Under the pieces are notes generated by a model. That model worked only from the letters and a program-made list of their open reading frames with translations, had not been told where the DNA came from and made no database searches. A stretch of 64,000 nt of DNA. Source: Paralithodes platypus (lineage: Eukaryota > Arthropoda > Malacostraca > Decapoda > Lithodidae). Below, piece by piece: positions 43,216-54,331 of the stretch. Made by a program: the position numbers and the translations under genes. The first letter of the stretch is position 1; each line of letters starts with the position of its first letter. Location: assembly GCA_032716605.1 (NCBI GenBank), contig CM064502.1, positions 35,150,932 to 35,214,931 on the forward strand. Direction: 5' to 3'.

Positions 43216-43318
43216 TTGAAATTTTAACGAGCATCCCCACCGTGGCCTCCACTTTTGTGTCTGGCCTGCTGATCCGCTCCTCGGACTTCACTGGGATCTT
43301 AAGCCCTACGTTGAAATT

Positions 43319-43396
43319 GCAATGGGTGGCGAGCGTCCTGGACGGGGTAGGAAAAGCGCTTTTCCTACCCCGTCCAGGACGTTCGCCACCCATTGC
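43319..43396. repeat. 78-bp near-perfect palindrome
   Basis: The two halves (43319-43357 and 43358-43396) are complementary over 39 bp with a single mismatch (G/A within GGCGAGCGTCC) and no loop; the centre is AAAAGCGCTTTT. It lies between the tandem units and the GC-rich former coding region. Confidence 0.93.
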
Positions 43397-43399
43397 CGT

Positions 43400-44290
43400 C
43401 GACTGGTTCTTGTGTTTTTTCTGCTCGTTTTTTCTGCCGAAGTCCGCAGCCACCTCCTCCTGACGGGCCTTTTAAGTCCGGGACTGTTTCTGGGGGTGGC
43501 TTGGCAGGAGGCTTTCTTGCTTGTGCTGAGCGACACATGCTCTGCCCAATGAGAGGTCATGGCAAAGCCCTCGTCGTCCTCCTCCAACCATGTGAGTGGA
43601 GGTCCGTCGCCGGCAAGGAGCCTTGGGCTATGGGACGGACCGCAGGGGGTGTTGTGTACGCTCCTCCCATGGCCGTTTGTACCCGGTTTGCCGTCCCGTC
43701 CTGTGGGTGGACTATGCTGGCAAGTTCCGGGACCCTCGTCCTATGCTCCCTTGCTCGGACAGGAGGGGGACAGGCCGGAGCGCGAGGCCCACTCTCCGTT
43801 TTCATCAGGACGGCCAGGAGGACGGGGGTTGGCCGTGGTAGTTCCTGTCTCCATGACGAGTTTGCGGGAGGCTATGCTCCGCACAACTCGTAGCTCCTCC
43901 TGGCCAATACCCTCTCCCCTCACCCGGCCGTCTCATTGACTTGGTGGTGGGCCTGACACAAAGCGCCCGCACCGGCTTCTCCCACCCCCATTTCCGGCAC
44001 TAGCCACGCCGGACGTGGTGGTATAGAAGGGTCTGGCCTGGAGGTGGAGGTCTCAACCTCCTCTCGGGCGCCCTCCTCGTCATCGACGCTGTGTCTCAGG
44101 AGGTGGCCTAGATTATCTGGTCCTTGTATGGGGGAGGTGCCGTTGTGATAATGTCTTCTACACACAGGTGTACTGAACACACTCGCTGTAGTCGTCCGTG
44201 TTGCGAGCCTGGGGTTCACAATCGCTATTTAACAAGGTGGACCTCCCACCTGCACACTGAGGGCCATGGGACCTACACAGTGCTCCTGTT
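43400..44290 (+). other. GC-rich former coding region of the DIRS-like element
   Basis: GC content is clearly higher than in the flanks, and long frames are open on both strands, but none shows a recognisable domain. A frame beginning MAKPSSSSSNH at 43559 (126 codons) could be a Gag-like ORF1 start. The N-terminal part of RT should lie in this interval, but I could not identify its motifs. Confidence 0.4.
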
Positions 44291-44299
44291 CCCCGGAGT

Positions 44300-44790
44300 C
44301 GGGTGTACGCGTCAACACTTCGCGTGTCGTGTTCTGCCCGTTCTCGTTCACGAACGTGTTCTGGGATCTTTACATTGGGTGGCACTGACCGTGCCTTTAG
44401 GCCAGTTCGGACTCGACCACCTTGTTCTGCTGGTCCCCTAACACTTCCCTGTAAAGCCACCCCCCTTACTGGCTGTGGCCGGTACCGCGCTTGCTACATA
44501 TGAGACTGTCACACTGGGTTGCTCGGGGCTCGCTCGCTGCAGGGGTGCCCTGGACTGCTCCCCCGGCGACCATCTGGATAGACACAGATGCGTCGTGTGA
44601 GGTGGGGTGGAGCTCCCAATCTAATATGGGTCGTCGACACCACAGCAAGTGGTCAGGGCTCTTTCGTTTATACACTGACATACCCGACACAGGGTTATGG
44701 TCCTCCCGCAGTGCATTTGTCTCTTCGTACCTCTCCATGTCCACGGCCAAGCTGGGTATACCTTGGACTGCGTTAAACCAACGTGTCATC
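44300..44790 (+). pseudogene. DIRS-like RT thumb and RNase H remnant
   Basis: Frame one (44322-44441) reads HERVLGSLHWVALTVPLGQF, matching the style of the RT connection region before RNase H in DIRS elements. After a frame shift near 44490 the next frame gives LSHWVARGSLAAGVPW, then PPATIWIDTDASCEVGW, the first RNase H catalytic Asp in the TDAS-GW context. A degenerate LWSSRSAFVSSYL block follows where the next RNase H helix (His-Ile ... Glu-Leu) would be. The catalytic RT motifs are not seen. Inactive. Assignment depends on these motifs plus the inverted-repeat architecture. Confidence 0.55.
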
Positions 44791-44829
44791 TGCTTCGTCT
44801 TCCATCCTGATTCTATTCATGCTGTATTC

Positions 44830-47340
44830 GTCCCAAACTGTATTTTCTTCCTTTCCCTGAAAACAGGGGGGGGGGGTATTTTTCTATGCTTGTACAAAGC
44901 CTTTCTTTCAATACATGTATGTCCTGTCTGTTTAGTATTGAGGATGTAGCTCCTACCGTTTTTACATTCTGACTCCACTGTCTCCGGGTTTTGTGTTGGT
45001 ATGCGTATGCCTCCTACCCATGTCATGTAACTACAAAGTGTCCTATGATGACATCTGCCAGCTATGCCATGCCTTGTGTTTTTGTGAATACTTTACACTT
45101 GGCTTCACTTTAGGATTTCGCTCTTACAGTTTTTACATTCCGACTCCAATGTCTCCGGGTTTTGTGTTGGTATTGTGACGCTCACCGCTTCCCCCAGAAC
45201 CGCATGGCTTACTCGCTAGGACTCGCCAGCGCAGAGAATGTAGCTACAGTCTACCTATCATTGCGTACTTTCCTTCTCGAGAAAGCTTGTGTTGCAGACA
45301 GTTCAGAACTGTTCTTTGTTTTCGTCTGTCACAATCCTTTCTATTTTATTTAGTCAATTGAAAGTATTGTGTTAAATAGTTGAATGATGGGAAGGCGAGC
45401 GGGAGAGAGAGAGAGAGAGAGACCAGGTGGTGTGACTTGGTGGTGAGTGTGGCGCGTGGCCGGCCCCCTTACATAGGCCTCGCAGGATTCGTTGCCTCCT
45501 GCCTAACACGGCCTACTAGGCGGCTGCTTACTGGGCGACTGTCGCGCGCCCTTGTGCCATTCCTGCGAACTGGGACTCCACCCATGCGGTCCCTGGAAAT
45601 ATCCTGGTCAGATCCGTCCCAGACAGCATACTCTAAGCATCTCCCATGAACTGTTCCACACTCTTGTCTTAGAATCTTTCTCTTCTACTGCCTCTATCAT
45701 TTCCACTACTTCCTCACCTTTTATTAATATCAATCCCCCTCTGGTTCCCTGCATCCACTCCTTGAATTGGTGGCCAGACTGTATTATATGCTGGATCTCA
45801 CATTTCTTATGTACTAGGCTAAGGTTGAAGATAGTCATTGTCTTTTTGGGAGATTGTATTGCTCGGACTCTCTCCATCAATCACTAATGTTTCTACAGGG
45901 TTAAATAATGCTAGACTAGGAATCAGGTACCGTGCTGTTGGTGTTTTTACTGTGTGTAGGCTACTTTTGAGCTGCACGACACTACGGATTCTGTGGGTTA
46001 CCTGGGTGGATCTTTTGTCTGTCTACCTTGGAGTTTAGACTGTGTAGTGCGTGAGGGCTGCTTGCCTAATCCACCCAACACTGTTCTAACTCTATTTGCT
46101 TTTACTTTTGAGGGTCGCCAGGAGGATACTCGATACTTGTGATCGAGAATCCTCAAGAGGCGTCCCTTCATATTAACGTAATCAGGCCGCACAGACCCAA
46201 GGTCCACACTAGGCTAGGAGCTGCCTTGCTCCACCAGAATTCTGTACCTTTGCGCTTCCCAGCTAGACTTTATTAACCCGGGTAGACATTAGCTGGATTA
46301 GATCATATACTCTTTTAAGCATACCCATTATTTCTACACAGGCATTTTGAGGTCTAGGTTGCTGTCTAGAGAGACACAACCAGCATAGACCAGTTTTCTT
46401 AATAGGAGTACTACTTTTTCGTGGCGAGCATTATTACTGTTGCACCGCTTATAATATTCTTGTGTCCAATAACATTATAGGTCCAGCCTTTTTGTGTATT
46501 TAGCCTACACGTGCATTGTCCTGCCTCCTGCTATTTTGTGGTTCCATTTCCGATACGTTCTTCTTAGTAGCATCCGACATTATTCAGAAGATTCCTTGTT
46601 CGGTGTTTGAGGACTTTACAACACTCTCTTTCATAAAGGAGTGACAGATATTATTGAATAACGTAACGTTAAGTAAACCTTCTTCTTGTTTGCATTAGAT
46701 CACTCTTGTGATTTAATTAAGTTAACTATCTTTTCCTTGTGTACCATAACTAAGCAACCATATGTTATAGGTAATAGGCTGTTTCAGAAAACATCAGCCT
46801 ATAGTAGAAGCACATAGATACTGAGAGTTAAGATACCCCGCTATGATATCGCAGATATAACTCTGGAGGGTATATGTGTTCCTTGTTCGACGGGATTATA
46901 TATCAGGGGTTGGATCTAGCGTTTCCGTTGTTGCATTTATGCCAGTCTAGTCCAATGTATAAGAGCCACTGATTTATACGAGACCCGATCGTAACAGTAT
47001 GCTTCTGCCTCCTACCCATGCCGTGTAACTACAGAGTGTCATATGGTGATGTCCACCATCTCCTGTGTCTCTTCATCCATACTGTATTTTATTCCTTTCC
47101 CTAAAACAGGGGGGTGGGGGGGAGTTCTCTTTGTATGCTTGTACAAAGACTTTCTCTTTCAATACTTGTATGAACAGTACTGTCTGTCTAGTGTTAAGGA
47201 TGTAACTCTTAAGGTTTATTACATTTGGACTATACTGTCTACGGGTTTTTGTATTGGTATGCCTATGCCTTATACCCATGTCTTGTGCTTAACGAGTGTC
47301 TTCGGAGGTCATCCACCTGCTGTGCCGTGCTTTTTGTTTT
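44830..47340. repeat. Direct repeats in the DIRS-like 3' region
   Basis: A segment with CCTTTCCCT(G/A)AAAACAGGGGGG, TGCTTGTACAAAG, GTATTG(G/T)TATGC and CC(T/C)ACCCATG occurs at 44850-45030 and, after the solo LTR, at 47090-47285. A shorter partial copy (CCGACTCCAATGTCTCCGGG onward) lies at 45139-45173 and continues at 47001. Poly-G tracts begin the two long copies. Confidence 0.75.
45174..46996 (+). mobile_element. Solo LTR (LTR-D), 1823 bp
   Basis: Begins TGTGACGCTC and ends GATCGTAACA. It is flanked by GTAT on both sides (45170-45173 and 46997-47000) and interrupts a DIRS-like repeat that continues across it. The sequence matches 51414 to the window end once nested insertions there are removed. 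There is no internal region, so this is a solo LTR left by recombination between two LTRs. Tips resemble LTR-A and LTR-B read on the other strand (TGTTACG), suggesting a plus-strand element of the same group. Confidence 0.85.
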
Positions 47341-47590
47341 TGTAATACTTTATAATTGACTTCGCCTTTCCCATGTTGCTGTGCCATTCCAAGGTCGACA
47401 TGACCTATTCCTTTACCTGCCTGTGCATTTTAGACCCTAGGCTGATACGCTAGTAACTGTATTTTCTTAATATGCACCATATTGTTACGCTCTTTTTTCC
47501 CGATAAACCAAATGTTTATTTGTGTCTTTTCTTGGTCCTCTACTTTTATTTTTTGTGGTTTATTGGCTCACCGCCTCCAATGTGGGATTC

Positions 47591-47624
47591 AAGCCCTACC
47601 TTGGAAACGTAGAGACTGCTACTA
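47591..47624 (-). repeat. Internal complementary region of the DIRS-like element
   Basis: AAGCCCTACCTTGG... through GACTGCTACTA, the inverse complement of the left outer segment 39621-39654. Confidence 0.7.
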
Positions 47625-47628
47625 AATT

Positions 47629-47680
47629 GGGAGGTTTGACGACCTCCCTTATAACCAAATAAGGAAAACCTCTTATTTGG
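47629..47680. repeat. Two adjacent short hairpins
   Basis: GGGAGGT-6-ACCTCCC (47629-47648) is followed directly by CCAAATAAG-8-CTTATTTGG (47655-47680), between the complementary region and the right inverted repeat. Confidence 0.8.
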
Positions 47681-47771
47681 TAGCAGTCTCGGAGTATCCA
47701 ACGACAGAGTATCCCGCTCTCATGCCGATCCCCTGCCCATCCAATCTAAACTGATTACTTGATACCTAGAT

Positions 47772-47956
47772 ACTGTTACAGGTACTGAAGCAGGCTCATA
47801 GAAAATGAAGCATGGATAAGAGGGAGCAGCTAGATTAAATGGATAACTATAACTTTTTTCTCTCCTTCGCTTTCTCTTCCTTCTTTAGTCATCTCGGAGT
47901 GTGTACAACGTGCCTAGTAGTGAATTGAGGTGCAACTCTAGAGATTATTAGTACTT
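47772..47956 (-). repeat. Right inverted terminal repeat of the DIRS-like element
   Basis: Inverse complement of 39703-39887, from ACTGTTACAGG to TTAGTACTT. Sequence outside it (47957 onward) does not resemble the left flank. Confidence 0.88.
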
Positions 47957-48040
47957 ATAAAACTCTTATACCTCATATACCACGGACGCTACCTTCTAAA
48001 TACCCGTCTCTTCTACGACAGCGACAAAACTAGATACATA

Positions 48041-48045
48041 TATAA

Positions 48046-48119
<74 letters not shown>

Positions 48120-48254
48120 TGAGAATGAAAGATAGAGAGAGATAGAAAAGTGGGTGGCGGGTGGAGGGCGGTCCATAAATAGGTTCCATAGGAGTGAATA
48201 GTCTTGTGAATTATTCATACCTTCTTTGATATATGGGTCCAAATTTTGAATCTG

Positions 48255-48298
<44 letters not shown>
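48041..48298. repeat. (TA)n, (GA)n and (TG)n microsatellites
   Basis: TA to about 48083, GA to 48116, and about 22 TG units at 48255-48298, with short unique sequence between. Confidence 0.95.
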
Positions 48299-48302
<4 letters not shown>

Positions 48303-51300
48303 ATATGTAAAAGGTGTTATTGTATGGACAGAGATACCCGCAGCATCGTAATCAAAATGTGTACTTAAATGCCTAATACCATATGTATACATGGTTATCT
48401 CTTTAATTGTGAAGCCTTAATAAAATATATAATTTCAAGGATGTTTGCTGCTGTCCGTAACACATGACAGGCAGCGCACGTCAAGCGTAACGCAACATTG
48501 AAAAACTATAAATTTGATGAGCAGGGAGAGGGAGCAGGCACGAGTGAGGGATGGGAGAGAGAGCGAGTTAAGGTGGGGAGGAGGTAATATAATTTGAATT
48601 TGAATTTGAATTTAAAGAGTTCATTTAGCGAAAAATATATACATATAAGACAAAATATTAAAGGAAAAAAAAACAATATAAACAAAAACATAAGAGGCAG
48701 GAAGTGGGGGAGGTTCAATTATGCAGGGGAGAGAAGAAAGGAAGGTAAAATAGTAAAGGAAAGGAAGAAAACATTGATACAGAGAGAGGTTGGATAGCAG
48801 AAATGAGAGATAAGGCATATTATATACTGTAGAGTTGAGGTAAATGTGAAAGAAAGAAACATATGTATTCAAAACATAAACAGACATACAAAGATAGATG
48901 CAAAGATGAAAAGGGCAAATCAAAAGCAGGTAACGTTTTTTGTAAACAAGATAAGTATACAATACAAGTTATAAGAAATGATCAAAGAAATGTGCATAAC
49001 AAATATAAATATTACATCTATACAAATGCAGGAATATTAAACATTTAAGCATCAATAATGTAGAGAAACCAAAAGATTTGTTGAATGGAAAAATTAGTAT
49101 CTTTTTAGACTATAAATATGCTGGAAGGTAAATTAGCCAGTATAGCCGCAGCCCTAGTTCCCGCGCAACAAGGGCACAAGACACCGAGAACACAAGCAAC
49201 AACCCGGCATTCTGACCCAGAGCATCTCCCATCTGACACCACTACCAGTGAGACGGCTACCACCAGCATCCACAGCAGTGGCGTCACCAGGGGTCAAATT
49301 TTTGGGGGGCTGTAGCCCTGGCGTAGGTAGGTGGGTGGGGGGCGAGCGAAGCGAATCTGTGCAGCAGGGAGGAGCAGTTTCAGGGGCATTTTTGAGGCCT
49401 AAAAAAGGAAGACAAAGTGAAATTGCATCTCATAGTTATATTAGTAAGAAAAATATGACATAAATATTGATGGGCCTGATACCAGGCATCAGTAAGTTAC
49501 AAGGCCTATGGTATTTGTATAAAGCCTATATGCAGAGAATAGTTTTCCTTCAAATACTTTAGTCCATTCATTATACGTAAGAAATCGTGACCCCTAACCT
49601 ATGTAATTCGTAAAAGGGCTAGAACAAATGGGTTGTAAATGTCCACACTTATTACCTGGCTGACCCTTCCCAAAGGTAAAAATATTAGCTTGGTTACTCT
49701 AATCTTTCTTAGGTCAAGATGTTTCGCCTACTTATAATGAATATACTATAGTTTGTAACGATTTCTTAGAGATGGGAGTTTGGGAAACTAAACTTTTCGA
49801 ATGAATTTCTCAGAAACGGAACCAAGGAAAATCCTGACACTCTAAAAAAAACGCAAAAAATGCAACTGACATTTCCAATTGGATTTCAAGACACCTACAC
49901 AACTCGCTTTCTATTCAAACACGGGCGATGCCGGAGTACCCCGCTAGTATTATGGTTTATCATATTTACACGCAACAATCCAATCTTTCAATCTACGCCA
50001 ATAGCCTCCTAACTTAACATAAAGACCTACTTGTTAAATGTATAGTCCAAATCATGGTAGAGAAATTGCTGTTTCTTGGTGAAAAAAAAATGATTATGGA
50101 TACTTACCTAGAACAATAATTAAAACTTTGAGAACAGTATAGCAAACAAATATGTTGTACAGTCGTCTCCATAAGAAGTGTCACAGAGTACTCCCCCCAT
50201 CCACCCTCCCAGGGAGGAAGGGATTATTTGGTAATGTTGGTATCCCTACACAAACTACCGGAATCGCCCACTCTCCAATTTCTTCCCTCCCTTTAATCCC
50301 AACACTTTTTCTCTCCCTCCCCCACTCACCCGTCATGTAGCGTTCTTTACCCTTGTTTTATTGTAAATCTTGCAACATTTATTTACACGTGACCATAAAT
50401 ACCTCCTCTTTCTCTTTAAACACTTTAAAACCGTCCACTACAGCCAGGCTATCATTAAAAGATTTTACTCAGGTTAGGAAGGACCTTTACGAATCAAAGG
50501 TGTAAACCCGAAATCAGGTATCCCTCTGACTCTCACATGTGTTTCCTAACTTGAATTAATTCGGTTAGTGATGGCCAACATGAAATCCATAAAGGCATCG
50601 TCCTATTGAAGAGGTTTATTTTTATTACATGTATCCAAGTGTGAATTTGAATAATTATAAACACGTATTTTGGCTTAAATGTATTCTGTAGTATACTAAA
50701 TTTCCAATACACAATTAAAATAATGTTTTGTGCATGATTAATACAGTTACACAATTTTAGTTAATTGGGATAAAAATACATAAAATACAACAGCATACCG
50801 GTTGTGATATCATCTTTTGCAAACAATAGACAACAATAATTCAAGCACAACCACATACACAGCCATATATACAGAAGGTAAATACACAGAAAAATAAGCC
50901 AAGAGAGTTATATAGACAATACAGAAATATGATATAAATATTTAAATGATAATGTTGAAATTGAGTGATTGGTACTAAGTCACAAATATTGACTGTTAGT
51001 TAAATAATCAAAGACTGACATGGAAAGATATTGATAGACAGATATTGTAAGAAGTAATTGTATATAAATCATATAAGCATACTAATATGGAAATATACAA
51101 ATGAACGATTGGGTCATATAAAGCAAATCTTTTGTAGATCCAATTCATAGTTTCCAATGCATTTTGAGGAAAATACAGCACTTGATCATAATACCAAATA
51201 AAATAAAACTGATGGTAATCATGCGAAACCATTAGTACAGATTTACTAATAATTCGGTAATTCCTTATTGTCCCCTTTATAAACTCCCTTATAGGATTTA

Positions 51301-51413
51301 TCGATCATACTTTATACGCTCTAACTCCGTGTTTTATTTTTATAAATGTAAACCACGCATTTTTAGCCTCTACTTACTGAATATGAGAAGTATCCAATGT
51401 CGCTAATAGTTAC
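48299..51413. other. AT-rich interval with few landmarks
   Basis: No credible gene. A TTTGAATTTGAATTTGAATTT run sits at 48593-48613. At 49269-49360 AGTGGCGTCACCAGGGGTC and GGCGAGCGAAGCGAA resemble one end of a hAT-type short element (compare GGGGCGTCACCAGGG in repeat R1), but I found no matching other end. The rest is AT-rich sequence that I cannot assign. Confidence 0.45.
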
Positions 51414-51664
51414 TGTGACGCCTGCAGCTTAGCAGAACGCCACGTGGGCTCAGCCGCTCGCTTGGCCACTCGCTAACACTCGCCAGGACAATGTATTTGG
51501 CTACAGTCTATCTACAATGTTGTACTTTCTTTCTTGTGAATCGTCATGTCACAGGCAGTATAGAAGTGGTCTTTGTTTTCGCCTGTGACAAGGGATTATA
51601 TTTTATATCATCAGTTATAAGTTTAATGAATAAGACTGAATGATACAGCTAGAGAGTGTGAGTA

Positions 51665-52774
51665 CAAAGGAGTACAAAGGAAATTAGGCAACAACAGATC
51701 TAGTGACCCTTCTAGGCTGCTTGTCCTCCAAAACACTGAGGATCAAGTGTCCAAACAGTGGTTTAGAGTGGGTAAGGGAACATTGGAAAGGGAACTACTG
51801 CCCTGCCACTAACGTGGCAGAACTAGGAAGTTAGTAGGGGACATATGGGTTAGTAACTGAGGGGAGGATAAAATAAAGTTATTCATTTACAAACGCAGTC
51901 AGTCGCGGGTTTGATGCGAGATATTTGTCTAGGCGAAATTTAAATGAATCAACGGTGCTGCAGTCTATAACGTCTCGGGGAAGCCCATTCCACAAGTTGA
52001 CAACTCGATTGAAGAAGAAATTCTTAGATTCGTGTGAGTTAAAAGATTTACCAATAATTTTGCAACCGTTTCCCCGCGTGTAATTAGATTGGTCGATAGT
52101 GAAGTACTTACTACAGTTCATATTGTCGATGCCTTTGATGATTTTGAACACTTGAATTAAGTCACCTCTTAATCTGCGCTGGGTTAAAGGAAATAGATTT
52201 CATTCTCTAAGACGCTCTTCGTATGGTTTGTTCTTTAGGCTAGGTATCACTTTGGTAACTCTACGTTGAACTCGTTCTAGCTTGTTTATGTCTTTTTGGT
52301 AATAAGGGCACCAGCATTGAACGCAGTATTCCAGAAGAGGGCGGACTAAGGAATTGTAAAAGGTTAGGATAACTTCTTTGGATTTATGCTCAAATGACCT
52401 GCCTATAAAGCCAATTACTTTGTTTGCCTTCTTAACAACTTCTGAACATTGTTGACTCGGTTTTAGGTTACTCGATATTGTTACTCCCAGATCGGTTTCT
52501 CTGTTTACATTCTTAAGCCGAGTGCCATTCATCGAATAGTTTGCTTTCTCATTTAGGTATCCGATATGTAGTACTTTACATTTATCCGCATTGAAACTCA
52601 TTTGCCAAATTTGGGCCCAATGTGACAATTTATCTAGATTGTGTTGCATATCGTCAACTTGATCTTTTGAGAGTACGCTATTTGCAATTTTTGTATCGTC
52701 AGCAAATTTTGAGATTGTACAGGTGAGACCCTAATCTATGTCGTTGATGTAAATTAGAAAGAGAATTGGTCCTA
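51665..52774 (-). mobile_element. 5'-truncated CR1/L2-like LINE-F
   Basis: Inserted in LTR-D with a 7-bp duplication GTGAGTA (51658-51664 and 52775-52781). It contains the end of RT and the C-terminal region, then a 3' untranslated region closing with a tandem CCTTTGTACT motif, similar to the short tandem tails of CR1-group elements. Confidence 0.85.
51879..52770 (-). pseudogene. LINE-F RT C-terminal remnant
   Basis: Read on the minus strand: SKFADDTKIANSVLS near 52660-52720 (the catalytic FADD box), then WQMSFNADKCKVLHIG, TDLGVTISSNLKPSQQC and NSLVRPLLEYCVQCW. These are followed by KLERVQRRVTKVIPSL (52230-52290) and, after a break at 52199, FFFNRVVNLWNGLPRDVID and ending LRLDKYL-type residues near 51900. 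The upstream RT motifs were never copied (5' truncation). A frame break near 52733 and another at 52200 are visible. Inactive. Confidence 0.85.
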
Positions 52775-54331
52775 GTGAGTAAGTGCAGGAGGCAGAGGGT
52801 AGTGTGCGTAGTGTTACACGTTGTCTCGGTGATGTCATGCCACGGCCGGGCCCTCTGAGTGGCTGGCCGCCTCACCACCCTCCTGCCACGTCAGGAAGTG
52901 GTCCCCCCCGCACTCCCTGCTGCCTTGTGTCTTCCTTGCTCAGAGCTTGCCTGACCAGCATACCCTTCACACCTCCCTTGCAACCTGTCCCCGACTTTTA
53001 CCTATAGAACACTTTCACTCTCTCTCAACTTCTTACCTCTCATTCTTCCAATCTATTTAGCATCATAACTCCCCTTTGGTTCTGCACGATTTCATACATC
53101 GGCCATCGTATTATATGCTGAAGCTCTCAGATTTCCATGTTTAGTTAGACATTTTGGAGGGGTTAACATTTTGTCTGTAGAGGATCGACACACTCGCGGT
53201 GTCTCCCTACCTTTTGCTTGGTTGTCTGCTGGGCTATTTAATGCTAAACTGGGGTAAGGCTACTGATGTTGTGATTTCCGATGTGTACTAGGTTTTGTTA
53301 AACTTGTACAATCGCAACGGATACGTGGGAAGCCTAGGTTGTCTTTCTGACTGTGTGCCTTGCGAGTTTAGCACTGTGTTGCGAGTGAGGGCTTTTGCCT
53401 CTGCCACCCAACACTATGCTAACTCGTTTTGCTTTGACATTGAGAAGGTCGCCAAGAGAGAACGAGATACTAGCGATCTGGATCTCTCAAGAGAGCATCC
53501 CGCCATTTAACGTAATTTGGGCGTACAGTCTTAAAGGGACCGACCGGTTAATTACAAACTTCCAGGTCTTACTTTCAATTTAAATGAAATTTGGCACAGG
53601 TGTATTATATGACCATAACACTAGATAAAAAAACATAACAAAATAAAAAATAATTTTTTTTTTGCTTTTTTCTTGCAATTTAGGTAAAACAACGTTGAAA
53701 ATCATAGCACTGCAGAAAATGATAAACTCCTACAAAAATCCCCATAGCACTTGTTTTATGTGAACAAACAACTCACAAAAGGTGTATATGTAGTTTCTAT
53801 AAAAAACATTGTATATATTTTTTGTATTTGTTCGATTTAGGTGATTACGGATTCAGGCGAAAATATTTATAGAAAATTACAACTTTGACGACATATTGTG
53901 AACAAAATTAAATTACTAGAGTAAATTGGCTTGATAGGCCTTTTAGTGTTTTTAATTACCTTTCCAATGGTATATACACCATTCCTATAGGTCCAATAAT
54001 AACTGTAGAACAACATCGATAGTGCGGCAATATAGGTTCTGAGAAAAACAGGTGAAAGTCTAAGGTAATTAGGTGAACATTTATACTTTTGTTTTAAAGA
54101 TTTACAATATTTTACGCAGGAACATGGCAAAGTAGAAGATAAAGCGTATGGGAGGTTGTAGAGTAGCTTACACTCTTTCGATTTATATAGGTATGCTCCT
54201 CGTACGACCAGTAGTTACTGAGCATGTTAATTTCAAAGTTCGCTATATAACGTTTTTAGAATTACAGGAAAAGTTTGGAAAATATAAAAAAAAACGATTT
54301 CCAATGGGTTTTCACTAATAACATTTCACTG

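Larger units (their letters stand above)
39621..47956 (+). mobile_element. DIRS-like retrotransposon, degenerate
   Basis: Inverted terminal repeats (39703-39887 and 47772-47956) bound a GC-rich interior. An outer left segment (39621-39654) has its inverted complement just inside the right repeat (47591-47624), as in the internal complementary region of DIRS elements. At 44300-44790 remnants of RT thumb and RNase H are readable in the plus strand. No tyrosine recombinase domain was recognised; it may be deleted or too decayed. A solo LTR is inserted at 45174-46996. DIRS elements are known in decapod crustaceans, which fits the suspected host. Confidence 0.6.

Noticed and set aside
43393..44449. 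Several overlapping 80-166 codon frames on both strands
   Set aside because: The region is GC-rich, so stops are rare; apart from the RT/RNase H remnant no frame shows a domain.
44680..44740. LWSSRSAFVSSYL as the end of a tyrosine recombinase
   Set aside because: It follows directly after the RNase H TDAS motif in the same frame and fits the next RNase H helix after decay; no upstream recombinase Arg/His motifs were seen.
49269..49360. hAT-like element beginning AGTGGCGTCACCAGGGG
   Set aside because: Only one end is recognisable; no inverted partner or 8-bp duplication was found, so it is mentioned only within the interval description.
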